Positions 21,473 to 31,742 of a DNA stretch of 64,000 bases are shown here, piece after piece. Below the pieces are notes generated by a model that did no database searches, was not told the origin of the DNA, and worked only from the letters and a program-made list of their open reading frames with translations. Origin of the DNA: Litoreibacter ascidiaceicola (GTDB taxonomy: Bacteria > Pseudomonadota > Alphaproteobacteria > Rhodobacterales > Rhodobacteraceae). A program made the translations under genes and the position numbers. The DNA is taken from the NCBI RefSeq assembly GCF_900129235.1, contig NZ_FQUV01000002.1:372001-436000 (forward strand). Reading direction: 5' to 3'. How positions within the stretch are numbered: position 1 is the first letter of the stretch; every line of letters begins with the position of its first letter.

Positions 21473-22080
21473 TTTTTCTCGAACACGTAGATCATGGATT
21501 TCAGGCCCAACTTCGGCAGGTGCTCGCCGTATTCCTTAGCGCGCGCAAGATGGCCGGCGTCTTGCAACCGCGCAACGCCCGCAAGGTACTCAGCATCCTC
21601 AAGCGCATGATCGTTTAAGGAAAACCCGAACAGGCCACCCGAAGGTAGCTTGTCCATCAACGTATCCATCAACGAGGCTGGCCCGGCCCCGGTCGAGATC
21701 ACGCCGATAGCTGTGATTGCGTGGTAGTCGCCCGTGTCGAACGGTAAAGGTTGTGACAGGTCCAGCTTGATTAGATTGCGGAAATGGCGTGTTTTTCGTG
21801 CCTGAGCGAGCATTCCGGCAGAAGGGTCGGCACCGTCAATCGTAGAGAACCCCGCGGTCTGAAGCTGACCCGCAGATAATCCGGTGCCGCATCCGTAATC
21901 CAGAAGCGGTTGGTTCAAATCACGGCAATTTTGCGCCATTGCCCGGGCGAGGCGTGCAGGCGTCTGATAGCCGTTCTCTGCGATCTCGATATCGTAACTC
22001 TCCGACCAATCATCGTAGAGCTTGCGCGTCGCGCCCGCGTCGGTGGTGCCATAGACTTTATCAAGAAACTTGTCTGCCAT
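21469..22080 (-). CDS. Class I SAM-dependent methyltransferase
   Basis: The 203-residue protein has SAM motif I LLDYGCGTGLSAGQL, an acidic residue after strand 2 (DGADPSAGML), and a mid-domain ITAIGVISTGAGP segment. This is a Rossmann-fold methyltransferase of the Methyltransf_11/12 type. The substrate cannot be told from sequence. It is translationally coupled to gluQ and lies 21 bases downstream of trmFO on the same strand, so a tRNA-related operon is plausible, though the position alone does not make it a tRNA enzyme. Confidence 0.85.
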   Translation of the reverse strand: MADKFLDKVYGTTDAGATRKLYDDWSESYDIEIAENGYQTPARLARAMAQNCRDLNQPLLDYGCGTGLSAGQLQTAGFSTIDGADPSAGMLAQARKTRHFRNLIKLDLSQPLPFDTGDYHAITAIGVISTGAGPASLMDTLMDKLPSGGLFGFSLNDHALEDAEYLAGVARLQDAGHLARAKEYGEHLPKLGLKSMIYVFEKK

Positions 22081-22101
22081 CCGCTTAGCGTGGCAAATTC
22101 C

Positions 22102-23460
22102 TTAGGCCGCGTCCAGCCGGGCGTCTTCGAGCCAGCTTGTCCAGGCTGCTTTGGCGCGATCCGTGTACATTTTATAGCGGGTAGCGCGATTTTTGCGGCC
22201 TGTTTTGGCATCAACCACAGGTGGGAAGAGGCCGAAGTTTACATTCATCGGCTGGAAAGTCTTCGCCTCCGCGCCGCCTGTGATGTGCGTCACCAGTGCA
22301 CCCATTGCTGTTTCCGGCGCAGGTGTGCTCAACTCGCGGCCCAGAAGCTCTGCGGCGGCGTAACGTCCTGCCAGAAGGCCCATCGCGGCGGATTCAACAT
22401 ATCCTTCGACGCCAGTGATCTGACCGGCAAAACGCAGATTTGGCTTCGACTTCATGCGCATCTGCGCGTCCAGCAGGGTGGGCGAATTGATGAAGGTGTT
22501 GCGGTGAATGCCGCCAAGGCGCGCGAACTCAGCGTCCTCTAGGCCGGGGATCATCCGTAGCACGTCTTTCTGAGCCCCGTATTTCATCTTGGTTTGAAAA
22601 CCTACGATGTTGAACAAGGTGCCAAGCGCATTGTCGCGGCGCAGCTGCACAATGGCATGCGCTTTGATGGTCGGCTGGTGCGGGTTGGTCAGCCCGACCG
22701 GCTTCATCGGCCCATAGCGCAAGGTTTCGCGACCACGTTCCGCCATCACCTCGATAGGCAGGCAGCCATCGAAATAACCTGCGGTTTCGCCCTCTTTGAA
22801 CTCGGTCTTCTCTGCCGCCAGAAGCGCGTCGATGAAGGCTTCGTAGGTTTCTTTGTCCATCGGGCAGTTGAGATAGGCCGTGCGGTCTTCTTCTGTTTCA
22901 CCCTTGTCGTAGCGGGACTGGAACCACGCCTTTTCCATATTAATGGTATCGAAATAGATAATTGGTGCGATGGCATCGAAGAAGGCCAAGGCATCTTGAC
23001 CCGTTTCAGCCGCGATCGCGTTTGCCAATTCCGGCGATGTCAGCGGTCCCGTCGCGATGATCCAGCTTCCATCGATCGGCAACTCGTTAACCGGTTCGTA
23101 AGACACCGAAATGTTGGGGTGACTTTTCAGCTTCTCTGTGACGGATTGTGCAAACGGGTCGCGGTCCACGGCCAGTGCGCCACCAGCGGGCAGGGCGTGT
23201 TTATCGGCCATCTCCATGATGATGCCACCGGCCTGACGCATCTCCCAATGAAGCAACCCCACGGCGTTCTGCTCGCTATCGTCGGAGCGGAAGGAGTTGG
23301 AGCACACCATCTCCGCCAGATCGCCGGTGCGGTGGGCGAAGGTTTCGACCTTGGGGCGCATCTCGTGGATGACCACTTTGACGCCCATATTCGCGGCCTG
23401 CCAAGCGGCTTCGGAACCCGCCATGCCGCCACCGATGATGTTGAGGATGCTATCTGTCAT
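22102..23460 (-). CDS. trmFO: Folate-dependent tRNA (uracil-54-C5)-methyltransferase TrmFO
   Basis: TrmFO makes ribothymidine 54 in tRNA using methylenetetrahydrofolate and FADH2. The 452 residues start at the ATG at 23460, which removes an 11-residue non-conserved extension. The FAD-binding motif [13 protein letters not shown] is at residue 7 onward and the [11 protein letters not shown] segment is conserved in the family. A second flavin contact region, [20 protein letters not shown], lies near residue 355. The gene begins an operon with the methyltransferase and gluQ. Confidence 0.96.
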   Translation of the reverse strand: MTDSILNIIGGGMAGSEAAWQAANMGVKVVIHEMRPKVETFAHRTGDLAEMVCSNSFRSDDSEQNAVGLLHWEMRQAGGIIMEMADKHALPAGGALAVDRDPFAQSVTEKLKSHPNISVSYEPVNELPIDGSWIIATGPLTSPELANAIAAETGQDALAFFDAIAPIIYFDTINMEKAWFQSRYDKGETEEDRTAYLNCPMDKETYEAFIDALLAAEKTEFKEGETAGYFDGCLPIEVMAERGRETLRYGPMKPVGLTNPHQPTIKAHAIVQLRRDNALGTLFNIVGFQTKMKYGAQKDVLRMIPGLEDAEFARLGGIHRNTFINSPTLLDAQMRMKSKPNLRFAGQITGVEGYVESAAMGLLAGRYAAAELLGRELSTPAPETAMGALVTHITGGAEAKTFQPMNVNFGLFPPVVDAKTGRKNRATRYKMYTDRAKAAWTSWLEDARLDAA

Positions 23461-23502
23461 GAGGGGGATGTAGCGCAGCGCGGAGCCAAGCACAAAAGCA
23501 AA

Positions 23503-23527
23503 ATGGCCACCCGATTAAGGTGGCCAT
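23503..23527 (-). terminator. Rho-independent terminator of gyrA
   Basis: Read on the minus strand, ATGGCCACC and GGTGGCCAT form a perfect nine-base stem around a seven-base loop, followed by TTTGCTTTT. It lies between gyrA and trmFO and separates the two transcription units. Confidence 0.85.
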
Positions 23528-23549
23528 CTGCGAAATCGTTGAGAAGCGC

Positions 23550-26306
23550 TTAGCTTTCGTCGGTTGTGGCCTCCGGTGCCTCATCCGCGTCGCTGTCTTC
23601 GTCACCCTGATCAGCGATGTAGGCGACAGAGACGACCTCTTCGCCCTTGCCAGTATCGAAGACTTTCACACCACCCGCAGAGCGGGAGCGGAACGAAATA
23701 CCGTCAACAGGACAGCGGATCGACTGGCCTTTCGAGGTTGCCAGCATGATCTGGTCCCCCATCTCGACCGGGAAGGAGGCGATGATCTCACCACCGCGCA
23801 TCGCCTTGTCCATGGCTGTGACGCCCATGCCGCCGCGACCACGCACAGGGTAGTCGTGAGACGAGCTTAGCTTGCCTGCGCCGCCTTTGGTGATGGTCAG
23901 GATCAAATCCTCATAGGCGGACATCTCGGCGTAGCGTTCCGGCGTGATGTCGCCTGCCGGTGCTTCTTCATCTTCTACTTCAGCATCATCGGCCAAGCCC
24001 ATGATTGCACGCCGCATTTTAAGATATGCAGTGCGCTCGGACGGGTCTGCCTCAAAGTGCCGGATGACCGACATGGAGACAACGCGCTGGCCGTCTTTCA
24101 GCCGGATGCCCCGCACACCTGTCGAGTTGCGCGACGAGAAGACCCGCACATCCGTCGACGAGAAGCGGATCGCACGGCCCGCATTGGTGATCAGCATGAC
24201 GTCGTCATTTTCATCGCAGATGCGGGCGTTTACCAATTCCACACCCTCGGGCAGCTTCATCGCGATCTTGCCGTTGCGCATGACATTGGTGAAGTCCGAC
24301 AGCGCGTTGCGACGGATATCGCCTGCGGTCGTTGCAAACACGATCTGCAGGTCGCCCCAGTCCGCCTCGTCGCGGTCCACCGGCATGATGGCCGCGATGG
24401 ACACACCGGTCGGTATCGGCAGAATGTTGACGATGGCCTTGCCCTTGGCGGTGCGACCGCCTTGCGGCAAGCGCCATGTCTTGAGCTTGTAGGCCATGCC
24501 GTCCGTGGTGAAGAACAGCAGTTGCGTGTGGGTATTGGCTACGAACAATTGCGTGACCACATCGTCATCCTTGGTGGACATGCCTGACAGGCCCTTGCCG
24601 CCGCGACGTTGCGCGCGGAATTCGGCCAGAGGGGTGCGCTTGATCCAACCCGATTGGGTGATCGTGACGACCATGTCCTCTTTCTCGATCAGGTCTTCGT
24701 CTTCCATGTCGCCAGACCAGTCCACGATCTCGGTGCGGCGGGGGACGGCGAATTGCTCTTTGACCTCTTTCAGCTCGTCGCTAATGATCTCCATGATCCG
24801 CTCGCGGGAGCGCAGGATGGCGAGGTATTCGGTGATCTTCTTGGCAAGCTCTTCCAACTCGTCCGTGACTTCCTTGACACCAATCTGGGTAAGGCGCTGC
24901 AGACGCAACTCCAGAATGGCGCGGGCCTGGGTCTCGGAAAGATGATAAGTGCCGTCCTCGTTGACCGTATGGGTCGGGTCGTCGATCAGCTTGATATACT
25001 GGGCGATGTCAGCGGCAGGCCAAGCACGGGTCATCAGGCGGCTACGGGCCTCGGCAGCGTCGCTGGAGGACCGGATCGTAGCAACGATTTCGTCGATATT
25101 GGTCACGGCGACGGCTAGACCACACAGGATATGGCTGCGTTCGCGTGCTTTGCGCAGCTCGAACGCGGTGCGGCGGGCGACGACTTCCTCACGGAAGGCC
25201 ACGAAGTTTGTCAGGAACGTGCGCAGGGTCAGTTGCTCGGGCTTGCCACCATTCAGCGCCAGCATGTTGCAGGCAAAGCTGGTTTGCATCGGGGTGAACC
25301 GGAACAACTGGTTCAGCACAACCTCGGCAGTTGCGTCGCGTTTCAGCTCCACAACAACGCGAACACCGACGCGGTCGGATTCGTCTTGGACGTGGCTGAT
25401 GCCTTCGATCTTCTTGTCACGGGCTGTTTCGGCGATCCGCTCGATCATCGTCGCTTTGTTCACCTGATACGGGATCTCGGTGATGATGATGGCGAAGCGA
25501 TCTTTGCGGATTTCTTCCACATGGGTTTTGGAGCGGACGATGACAGAGCCGCGACCCTCGGTATACGCCTTGATCGCGCCCGAGCGGCCAAGAATGATGC
25601 CACCCGTCGGGAAGTCGGGGGCAGGGACGTATTCCATCAACTGATGCTCGTCCAGATCGGGGCTTTCAATCAGCGCCAGCGTCGCGTCAATCACCTCGCC
25701 CAGATTGTGCGGTGGAATGTTCGTCGCCATACCCACGGCAATACCGCCCGCGCCGTTAACCAGCATGTTCGGGAAACGCGCCGGAAGAACGGTCGGCTCG
25801 CGGTCCTTGCCGTCGTAATTGTCTTGAAAGTCGACGGTGTCTTTTTCGATATCAGCGAGCAGGGAGCCCGCAGGCTTGTCCATGCGCACTTCGGTATAGC
25901 GCATCGCGGCGGGGTTATCGCCGTCCATGGACCCGAAGTTGCCCTGACCATCCAGAAGCGGTAGCGACATGGAGAAATCTTGCGCCATCCGCACAAGCGC
26001 GTCGTAGATCGCACTGTCACCGTGCGGGTGGTATTTACCCATGACGTCGCCCACCGGTCGGGCGGATTTCTTGTAAGATTTGTCATGCGTGTTGCCGGTC
26101 TCGTGCATGGCGTAAAGAATACGGCGGTGGACCGGCTTGAGGCCGTCGCGCAGGTCGGGAATCGCACGCGAAATAATCACACTCATTGCATATTCTAGGA
26201 ACGAGGTTTTCATCTCGTCGGCAATATTGATCTGCGGCCCGTCGTGATGCATCCGCTGCGGCGTGTTTTCTTCTTCGTTTTCAGGGGTTTCCGGCGTGTC
26301 GTTCAC
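23550..26306 (-). CDS. gyrA: DNA gyrase subunit A
   Basis: GyrA breaks and rejoins DNA in the supercoiling enzyme with GyrB. The GTG at 26306 (start [12 protein letters not shown]) is preferred to an upstream TTG, giving 918 residues. The quinolone-resistance region reads [20 protein letters not shown], with serine and aspartate at the positions equal to E. coli Ser83 and Asp87, so it looks quinolone sensitive. The catalytic tyrosine is in MRYTEVRM. The C-terminal beta-pinwheel is followed by an acidic tail ([18 protein letters not shown]). Confidence 0.97.
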   Translation of the reverse strand: MNDTPETPENEEENTPQRMHHDGPQINIADEMKTSFLEYAMSVIISRAIPDLRDGLKPVHRRILYAMHETGNTHDKSYKKSARPVGDVMGKYHPHGDSAIYDALVRMAQDFSMSLPLLDGQGNFGSMDGDNPAAMRYTEVRMDKPAGSLLADIEKDTVDFQDNYDGKDREPTVLPARFPNMLVNGAGGIAVGMATNIPPHNLGEVIDATLALIESPDLDEHQLMEYVPAPDFPTGGIILGRSGAIKAYTEGRGSVIVRSKTHVEEIRKDRFAIIITEIPYQVNKATMIERIAETARDKKIEGISHVQDESDRVGVRVVVELKRDATAEVVLNQLFRFTPMQTSFACNMLALNGGKPEQLTLRTFLTNFVAFREEVVARRTAFELRKARERSHILCGLAVAVTNIDEIVATIRSSSDAAEARSRLMTRAWPAADIAQYIKLIDDPTHTVNEDGTYHLSETQARAILELRLQRLTQIGVKEVTDELEELAKKITEYLAILRSRERIMEIISDELKEVKEQFAVPRRTEIVDWSGDMEDEDLIEKEDMVVTITQSGWIKRTPLAEFRAQRRGGKGLSGMSTKDDDVVTQLFVANTHTQLLFFTTDGMAYKLKTWRLPQGGRTAKGKAIVNILPIPTGVSIAAIMPVDRDEADWGDLQIVFATTAGDIRRNALSDFTNVMRNGKIAMKLPEGVELVNARICDENDDVMLITNAGRAIRFSSTDVRVFSSRNSTGVRGIRLKDGQRVVSMSVIRHFEADPSERTAYLKMRRAIMGLADDAEVEDEEAPAGDITPERYAEMSAYEDLILTITKGGAGKLSSSHDYPVRGRGGMGVTAMDKAMRGGEIIASFPVEMGDQIMLATSKGQSIRCPVDGISFRSRSAGGVKVFDTGKGEEVVSVAYIADQGDEDSDADEAPEATTDES

Positions 26307-26438
26307 GTTGCGTCCGATCTCGTGTTGGAAGCGCCTCAAGGCGTCTATATCTAGTTGTCGGCACTATAGCCCAACCTAGGTTTAGGGTGCAATGGGGGTG
26401 GCCCGAATGAGCCTTGCGCATGCTCCGGAAGGCTTGGG

Positions 26439-26903
26439 TCAGTCGCTTCTGCGGGCCGCGACGATCCAAAGCCCTGCCAGAAACAGCGAGATAATTGCGT
26501 TCCAACCCGCCATTGAAATGCCGGCCAACGCCCACGGGATTTCGTCACACCGCACCAAGGGGGCTGCCATGATTTGTTCCAGCAGTTGCTCTGGCGTCAA
26601 ATTTGAAATGTCGCCGGATGTGCAGGTGGACGGGCCACTCCACCATTTCTGCTCGACACCTGCATGATACATACCGATCAGGCCCGTCGTTGCGGCTGCC
26701 AAGGCCCCCAGCAAGGCCAGCAAGCGATTTGGGATCACCAGAAATGCAATACCGATGACGAAAGCGAAAGCATGAGGCCAGCGTTGCCACAGACACATCT
26801 CGCAAGGTGGGTAACCGGCAATCTGAAACAGGAACGCCCCGCCTAAAAGCAGCACCGAGCCACCAGCGGCCGTGGTTACGATCTGTGCGCGTGTCATGCT
26901 CAT
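26439..26903 (-). CDS. dsbB: Disulfide bond formation protein B
   Basis: DsbB re-oxidises periplasmic DsbA and passes electrons to quinone. The 154 residues hold four hydrophobic segments and the two periplasmic cysteine pairs: the quinone-linked CEMC in GYPPCEMCLWQRWPH, and cysteines in STCTSG and VRCDEIPW. The ATG at 26903 overlaps the stop of the upstream YqaA-like gene as ATGA, indicating translational coupling. DsbA is not nearby. Confidence 0.93.
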   Translation of the reverse strand: MSMTRAQIVTTAAGGSVLLLGGAFLFQIAGYPPCEMCLWQRWPHAFAFVIGIAFLVIPNRLLALLGALAAATTGLIGMYHAGVEQKWWSGPSTCTSGDISNLTPEQLLEQIMAAPLVRCDEIPWALAGISMAGWNAIISLFLAGLWIVAARRSD

Positions 26904-27475
26904 ATGAATTTCACCAATGCAAAGCCGCCCAATAGGACGAGAAGAAAGAGTGTGAGGGCCAGCCCCAGTCGCTTCTCGATAAAGTCGCGAATGGGGTCGC
27001 CGAATTTCCACAGCAAACCGGCGACAATGAAAAAGCGACCGCCGCGAGCGATGATGGAGGTAACAAGGAACGTACCCAAAGGCATCCCGGTCCACCCTGA
27101 CATTATCGTGATGACCTTATAGGGAAACGGGGTCAGCCCCGCGATAAGGACGGGCCAGAATCCCATATCGTTAAAGCGGGCGTTGAATTCCAACGCGGTG
27201 TCGCCTTTTCCTAGCGCTTCGAGAATTGGGCGTCCGACCTGCTCAAATGCGAGCGCCCCGATGGCATATCCCAACAGCCCGCCGGTGACCGAAGCGGCCA
27301 TTGCGATGCCCGCGATCAGGAACGCTTTGTTCGGACGCGCGATAATCATCGGGATCATCAAGATATCAGGGGGGATAGGGAAGAACGAGCTTTCCGCGAA
27401 CGCCACGACGATAAGCGCCCATATAGCGTATGGATGATCCGCCAGGGACAGAGTCCAGTGATATAGTCGCTTCAT
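26900..27475 (-). CDS. YqaA/DedA-type inner membrane protein (VTT domain)
   Basis: The 191-residue protein has five or so membrane segments and the VTT/DedA-like features: a re-entrant FFPIPPDILMIPM segment near residue 33, and GLTPFPYKVITIMSG followed by a conserved arginine-glycine (ARGGRF). DedA-family proteins move or flip phospholipid carriers in other bacteria; the YqaA subgroup has no settled role. It is coupled to dsbB in a two-gene operon. Confidence 0.85.
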   Translation of the reverse strand: MKRLYHWTLSLADHPYAIWALIVVAFAESSFFPIPPDILMIPMIIARPNKAFLIAGIAMAASVTGGLLGYAIGALAFEQVGRPILEALGKGDTALEFNARFNDMGFWPVLIAGLTPFPYKVITIMSGWTGMPLGTFLVTSIIARGGRFFIVAGLLWKFGDPIRDFIEKRLGLALTLFLLVLLGGFALVKFI

Positions 27476-27594
27476 CTCAAGTCCTGCTTCGCCTCAAAAG
27501 CGCTCGCTTATATATGCGCGCTGCCTACGGGTAGTTTGCCTTCGTAACACCATGGCCCTAGAAAGACGCCAAGTCTAGTAAGAGGAGCGCTCAG

Positions 27595-28455
27595 ATGCGT
27601 TGGAAAGGTCGGCGAACCAGCCGCAATATTGAAGACCGCCGTATGCAATCCGGCATGGGGCGTGGCGGCAAAGCCGGTGGCATCGGCGGCGTTGGCATCA
27701 TCGCGGTTCTGGTGATCGGGTATTTCCTAGGCGTCGATGTCACGCCTCTGCTGCAAAGTTCGGGCGGCGGGCAGGTTGCGTCTCAGGGCGGAGAGATCAC
27801 CGAAGCCGACAAACAGGCGGGTGAGTTTGTATCGGTTGTTTTGGGCGATACCGAAGAAGTCTGGGCCGAGATTTTCAACGAGCAGGTGGGGCGTCCGTAT
27901 AAGCCCGCAACGCTGGTTCTGTTCAAAGGCGGTACGCAAAGCCCCTGTGGTGGCGCATCCGGCGCATCGGGACCGTTCTACTGCCCCGCAGACAAGAAAG
28001 CCTATCTCGACACCGAATTCTTCACGACCTTGTCGCGCCGCATGGGCGCATCGGGTGATTTTGCTGCCGCTTATGTCGTGGCCCACGAGATTGCCCACCA
28101 TGTTCAAAACGAGCTGGGCATTCTGGGGCAGGCAAACAAAATCCGGCAACAAGTGAGCCAGGCAGAGAGCAACGCAATTTCGGTGCGTATCGAGCTTCAG
28201 GCCGATTGCCTGTCAGGCGTTTGGGCGCGCTATGCGCAAGCGCGGTTCAACTCGCTTGAAAAAGGTGACCTGAAAGAGGCCATCAATGCAGCAAAGCAGA
28301 TCGGTGATGATACGTTGCAGCGTAACGCAGGCCGCAGGCCAAATCCGCACAGCTTCACGCATGGCACGTCGGAGCAGCGCCAGCGCTGGTTCGCCACAGG
28401 CTATGAGAAGGCGACGGTGCAAAGCTGCGATACGTTCAGCACCGACCGTCTTTAA
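27595..28455 (+). CDS. Neutral zinc metallopeptidase, YpfJ/KPN_02809 family
   Basis: The 286-residue protein begins with an Arg/Gly-rich cytoplasmic stretch, one membrane helix (residues 33-50, VGIIAVLVIGYFLG) and a periplasmic domain. The zinc site HEIAHH is at 164-169, giving ligands His164 and His168 with catalytic Glu165; an additional LQADCLSGVWA glutamate/aspartate motif follows. The family is common but its substrate is unknown. An AGGAGCG site precedes the ATG. Confidence 0.9.
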   Translation: MRWKGRRTSRNIEDRRMQSGMGRGGKAGGIGGVGIIAVLVIGYFLGVDVTPLLQSSGGGQVASQGGEITEADKQAGEFVSVVLGDTEEVWAEIFNEQVGRPYKPATLVLFKGGTQSPCGGASGASGPFYCPADKKAYLDTEFFTTLSRRMGASGDFAAAYVVAHEIAHHVQNELGILGQANKIRQQVSQAESNAISVRIELQADCLSGVWARYAQARFNSLEKGDLKEAINAAKQIGDDTLQRNAGRRPNPHSFTHGTSEQRQRWFATGYEKATVQSCDTFSTDRL

Positions 28456-28580
28456 CGCAAGGGATTGGCGTCATCGCGCAAATCAACAATCCTATGTCGC
28501 ATCGTGACCTCACCGGGGCGAAAATACCCCTTAGCTCCGCGCATAGCGCTCGCAGTCTTGCGCGGATGTAAGAGGAACGC

Positions 28581-29165
28581 ATGGCTCTAGCCTCAGAATT
28601 CGAAACCCGCGTGGGACGCGTGCTTGAGGCAGTATGCCGTATGTTGGCGATTGTCGGCGGGCTAGTGCTTGTCGGCGCAGCCTTGGTGACCGTCGCCTCC
28701 ATTATCGGGCGGTTTTTCCTGTTTGCAGGGCTAGGACCCGTCAGGGGCGATTTCGAGCTGGTCGAAACCGCCTGCGCGATCGCAATTTTTGCATTTCTGC
28801 CGTGGTGCCAGCTAAACCGCGGCCACGTTACGGTCGACGTCTTGGTTGACCGGATGCCTGCGCGAGCGAAGGCCGTATTCGGCTTGATAGGTGATCTGGC
28901 CGTTGCTGTGGTCGCGGGGCTGATATTCTGGCGGCTCTATTTGGGGTTTGCGGAGAAATTCCCATACGGTTCAGAGACGTTTCGCACCGCCTTCGGCATG
29001 GGGGTCAAACCCTACTATCCTGAAACAACCTATGAATTGCAGCTGCCCGTCTGGATCCCCTTCGGGCTGTCAACAATCGGAGCGGCGTTGTTCTTTGTCG
29101 TCAGCCTCTACACCGTGTGGCGGGCGTTGAACTGGGTTTTGACCGGTAGGGAAACCGCGATATGA
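28581..29165 (+). CDS. TRAP transporter small permease (DctQ family)
   Basis: This 194-residue membrane protein is the small subunit of a tripartite ATP-independent periplasmic transporter, with four hydrophobic segments and a WCQLNRGHVTVDVLVDRMP loop that matches DctQ proteins. It pairs with the large permease through an ATGA overlap at 29162-29165. No DctP binding protein is encoded next to it, so the substrate and binding partner are unknown. Confidence 0.92.
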   Translation: MALASEFETRVGRVLEAVCRMLAIVGGLVLVGAALVTVASIIGRFFLFAGLGPVRGDFELVETACAIAIFAFLPWCQLNRGHVTVDVLVDRMPARAKAVFGLIGDLAVAVVAGLIFWRLYLGFAEKFPYGSETFRTAFGMGVKPYYPETTYELQLPVWIPFGLSTIGAALFFVVSLYTVWRALNWVLTGRETAI

Positions 29166-30514
29166 GCGGCTTGGAACTGGCCCTGTCCGGCTTTGGCCTC
29201 ATGCTTGTGGGGATCTTCCTGCGCATTCCCATCGGTATTGCGATGTTTGCGGCAGGTTTTCTGGGGACTTGGGTGGTGCTGGGCCGACCCTCTGCCACAC
29301 TCAGTCAGATGAAGACCTTAACCTACGACACGTTTTCCAGCTACTCGCTGACCATCGTGCCACTGTTCTTGTTGATGGGGCAGTTTGCCACCAAGTCGGG
29401 CATGAGTTCCGCCTTGTTTAACGCAGCTTCCGACTGGCTGGGACATCGAAAGGGCGGGGTGGCCATGGCGGCTGTCGGGGCTTGTGCCGGGTTCGGGGCT
29501 GTCTGCGGCTCGTCCTTGGCCACCGCGAGCACGATGGGTCATGTCGCCCTGCCTGAAATGCGCAAGCGCGGCTATTCCGACGCTTTGAGCACAGGCGTGT
29601 TGGCCGCCGGGGGCACGTTGGGTATTCTGATCCCGCCGTCGATAATTCTGGTGATCTACGCCATCCTGACAGAGCAGAACATTGTGAAAATGTTCATCGG
29701 CGCGCTGATCCCCGGTATACTTGCGGCCCTTGGCTACATGCTGACCGTCGCCATCTATGTGCGGGTGAAACCCGGATCCGGCCCGGTTGCAGAGCGCAAG
29801 CCGATCAAGGCACGGTTTCGTACACTGATCAAGGTATGGCCGGTTGTGCTGATCTTTGTGCTCGTCATGGGGGGAATTGCGGCGGACTGGAACTGGTTCA
29901 AGCCGGGAGTTCAGGCCCTGTTCACACCAACGGAAGGGGCCGCTGTCGGTGCGGTCGCGACTGGACTATATGGCATCGCCACAGGCGGCCTGGATTGGGA
30001 TGGCTTCAAGGCCTCCATTCTGGAGACGGCACAATCCTCGGCGATGATCTTCCTGATCATCTTCGGAGCACAGGTGTTCAATTCGTTTCTTGCCTTCACT
30101 CAAGCCCCGCAGGCGATGGCCGAGTGGGTTTCGGTGCAGGGCTTCGCGCCGATGACGGTGCTGATTGCGATGTTGCTATGTTACCTGATCTTCGGCTGTG
30201 TCATGGACAGCCTGTCGATGATTTTGCTGACCATCCCGATTTTCTTCCCGATCATCGAGTCGCTGGACTTTGGGATGGGGGCAGAGCAAACGGCGATCTG
30301 GTTCGGGATCCTTGCGCTGATCGTAGTTGAGGTGGGGTTGATCACGCCTCCGGTGGGGATGAACCTGTTCATCATCAATCAAGTGGGCAGGGACATTCCG
30401 ATTTCGCAGACCTATCGCGGCGTTTTGCCGTTTGTTGCGTCCGATCTGGTGCGTGTCGTCGTGCTGGTGGCGTTTCCCGGCCTCACATTGTGGCTGGTCG
30501 GGGTGATGTTCTAG
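29162..30514 (+). CDS. TRAP transporter large permease (DctM family)
   Basis: The 450-residue protein is the sodium- or proton-driven channel subunit of a TRAP transporter, with about 12 hydrophobic segments. The conserved GILIPPSIILVIYAILTEQN and ITPPVGMNLFIINQV segments are typical of DctM. It overlaps the DctQ gene by four bases. The stop codon shares CTAG (30511-30514) with the stop of the convergent glutathione peroxidase. Confidence 0.94.
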   Translation: MSGLELALSGFGLMLVGIFLRIPIGIAMFAAGFLGTWVVLGRPSATLSQMKTLTYDTFSSYSLTIVPLFLLMGQFATKSGMSSALFNAASDWLGHRKGGVAMAAVGACAGFGAVCGSSLATASTMGHVALPEMRKRGYSDALSTGVLAAGGTLGILIPPSIILVIYAILTEQNIVKMFIGALIPGILAALGYMLTVAIYVRVKPGSGPVAERKPIKARFRTLIKVWPVVLIFVLVMGGIAADWNWFKPGVQALFTPTEGAAVGAVATGLYGIATGGLDWDGFKASILETAQSSAMIFLIIFGAQVFNSFLAFTQAPQAMAEWVSVQGFAPMTVLIAMLLCYLIFGCVMDSLSMILLTIPIFFPIIESLDFGMGAEQTAIWFGILALIVVEVGLITPPVGMNLFIINQVGRDIPISQTYRGVLPFVASDLVRVVVLVAFPGLTLWLVGVMF

Positions 30515-31029
30515 GAGCCGGAGAGCAACGCGTCAATCTGGCTGCGAATGCTGCGCCCCATCGGATTAGCGCCAGAGCCGAATGTCGCGACGACTTTGCC
30601 TGATCCGTCCAGAAGTACTTTGTTGAAGTTCCAGCGTGGAGTGAAACCGGTCTGGGCTTTAACGTCCTTGTAAAACGGGTGCGCCTGCGCGCCGCGGACA
30701 TGTGTGACATGGGTCATTGGCAGATCCAGCGCAAAATTAACCGCACAGAATTCTTTCACCTCTTCAGAGCTTGCGAGTTCCTGCTTGAAATCGTCCGAGG
30801 GGACAGCAAGGACGACCAATCCCTTTGCTTTGTAGGTGTCATAGAGAGCTTGGAGATCGTCATATTGCTTGGTGAACGCACACAGGGATGCGGTGTTCGC
30901 GATCAGCACCGGGCGACCCGCCCACTTATCAAGGTCGATCTCGCCGCCATCAATGTTCGGGAAGGTAAACGCCAGTACAGCGCCTGTTTGCAACATTAGG
31001 GCGGCGGTGAAGCTGAGTAGGGTGCGCAT
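30511..31029 (-). CDS. Glutathione peroxidase family protein, exported
   Basis: The 172-residue protein has an N-terminal signal (MRTLLSFTAALMLQTGAVLA) and the peroxidase active site NTASLCAFTKQYDDL, with Cys50 as peroxidatic residue. The Trp/Asn pair is in TPRWNFNKVLLDGSG. These cysteine-type enzymes generally use thioredoxin-like donors rather than glutathione. The ATG at 31029 follows AGGAGACACGACC; the longer frame to 31053 is less likely. Periplasmic location is inferred from the signal. Confidence 0.9.
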   Translation of the reverse strand: MRTLLSFTAALMLQTGAVLAFTFPNIDGGEIDLDKWAGRPVLIANTASLCAFTKQYDDLQALYDTYKAKGLVVLAVPSDDFKQELASSEEVKEFCAVNFALDLPMTHVTHVRGAQAHPFYKDVKAQTGFTPRWNFNKVLLDGSGKVVATFGSGANPMGRSIRSQIDALLSGS

Positions 31030-31186
31030 GGTCGTGTCTCCTGTTTCTACCATTATAGGTAGGTCTCAAAATTGAAGTATCAAAAACGTCACGATAATGC
31101 GTTCCACGAATTGACGCGCCTGATCGCTTTGGCTACACCGCACGCACCTCTGGTGGCGACTACCGCGCTGCCATACGAGACAAGGG

Positions 31187-31270
31187 GCCCGAGTGGTGGA
31201 ATGGTAGACACGACAGATTCAAAATCTGTTGCCGAGAGGCGTGTCGGTTCGAGTCCGACCTCGGGTACCA
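31187..31270 (+). tRNA. tRNA-Leu (CAA anticodon)
   Basis: The acceptor strands GCCCGAG (31187-31193) and CTCGGGT pair, including a G-T end pair, and the anticodon stem ACAGA/TCTGT encloses loop TTCAAAA, giving anticodon CAA for UUG codons. The long variable arm fits a leucine tRNA, and TTCGAGTC is in the T loop. CCA is encoded at 31268-31270. It reads on the plus strand, away from the glutathione peroxidase gene. Confidence 0.95.
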
Positions 31271-31599
31271 TTATTTCCCCGGACATTTATCAGCCAGATG
31301 ACCGTGGACTTATCCACAGGCTAGTTAGAATTCGCTGAAATCTGGTCGGTTAACCAAATGATGTGCAGACTTTGCCAACAGTATGGCGGGATTCGGGCTG
31401 GCCGCAGATTTTAGAAACAATTCTGACGCGCTGGAACTGATTGTTTCTATTATGAGAACGATAGGGCAGGTGCTGACTCAGGTGCCGCAAGGGCAGCTTC
31501 CCCGAATCGGACTCGAGGAATTGAGGAAATCGAACTTTTAATAAACAATCCTTTGGGTTCTGGCGTGATTGTCTCACCGTTTCATAAGGGGAAAAGATA

Positions 31600-31698
31600 A
31601 TGGGAAGAAACCATAAATGGGGCAAAAAGTATGAAATTACCTACTCTCGTGTAGCTGGAGTTATAGCAGGCGCAAAGTGCAGTTTCGACCATGCGTGA
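31600..31698 (+). CDS. Possible 32-residue peptide ORF followed by a hairpin
   Basis: The ORF (MGRNHKWGKKYEITYSRVAG then 12 more residues) has the ribosome site AAGGGGAAAAG before a TAATG start. Its stop is followed after seven bases by the inverted repeat at 31706-31742. Gene-like spacing is the only support; no homologue is recognised, and it could be a chance frame in a degenerate tract. Confidence 0.25.
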   Translation: MGRNHKWGKKYEITYSRVAGVIAGAKCSFDHA

Positions 31699-31705
31699 AG
31701 GTGTT

Positions 31706-31742
31706 AGCAGAATGAAAACATTATGAATTAAGTCATTCTGCT
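31706..31742 (+). repeat. Inverted repeat AGCAGAATGA / TCATTCTGCT
   Basis: Ten-base perfect arms at 31706-31715 and 31733-31742 enclose a 17-base AT-rich loop. The right arm continues as CATTCTGCTTT, a word repeated at 31868-31878. It may be a transcription terminator, an RNA hairpin or the edge of a small repeat element. Confidence 0.45.

Noticed and set aside
25131-25964. A 277-codon plus-strand frame within gyrA
   Set aside because: Antisense to gyrA.
31411-31424. TTAGAA..TTCTGA as a third iron-type palindrome
   Set aside because: Arms are imperfect and the spacer is four bases, unlike the two suf sites.
31383-31541. A 52-codon plus-strand ORF beside tRNA-Leu
   Set aside because: It lacks a ribosome site and conservation evidence; kept only as a note in the intergenic entry.
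31350-31625. A 91-codon minus-strand ORF beside tRNA-Leu
   Set aside because: Poor amino acid composition, no ribosome site and no likeness to a known family.
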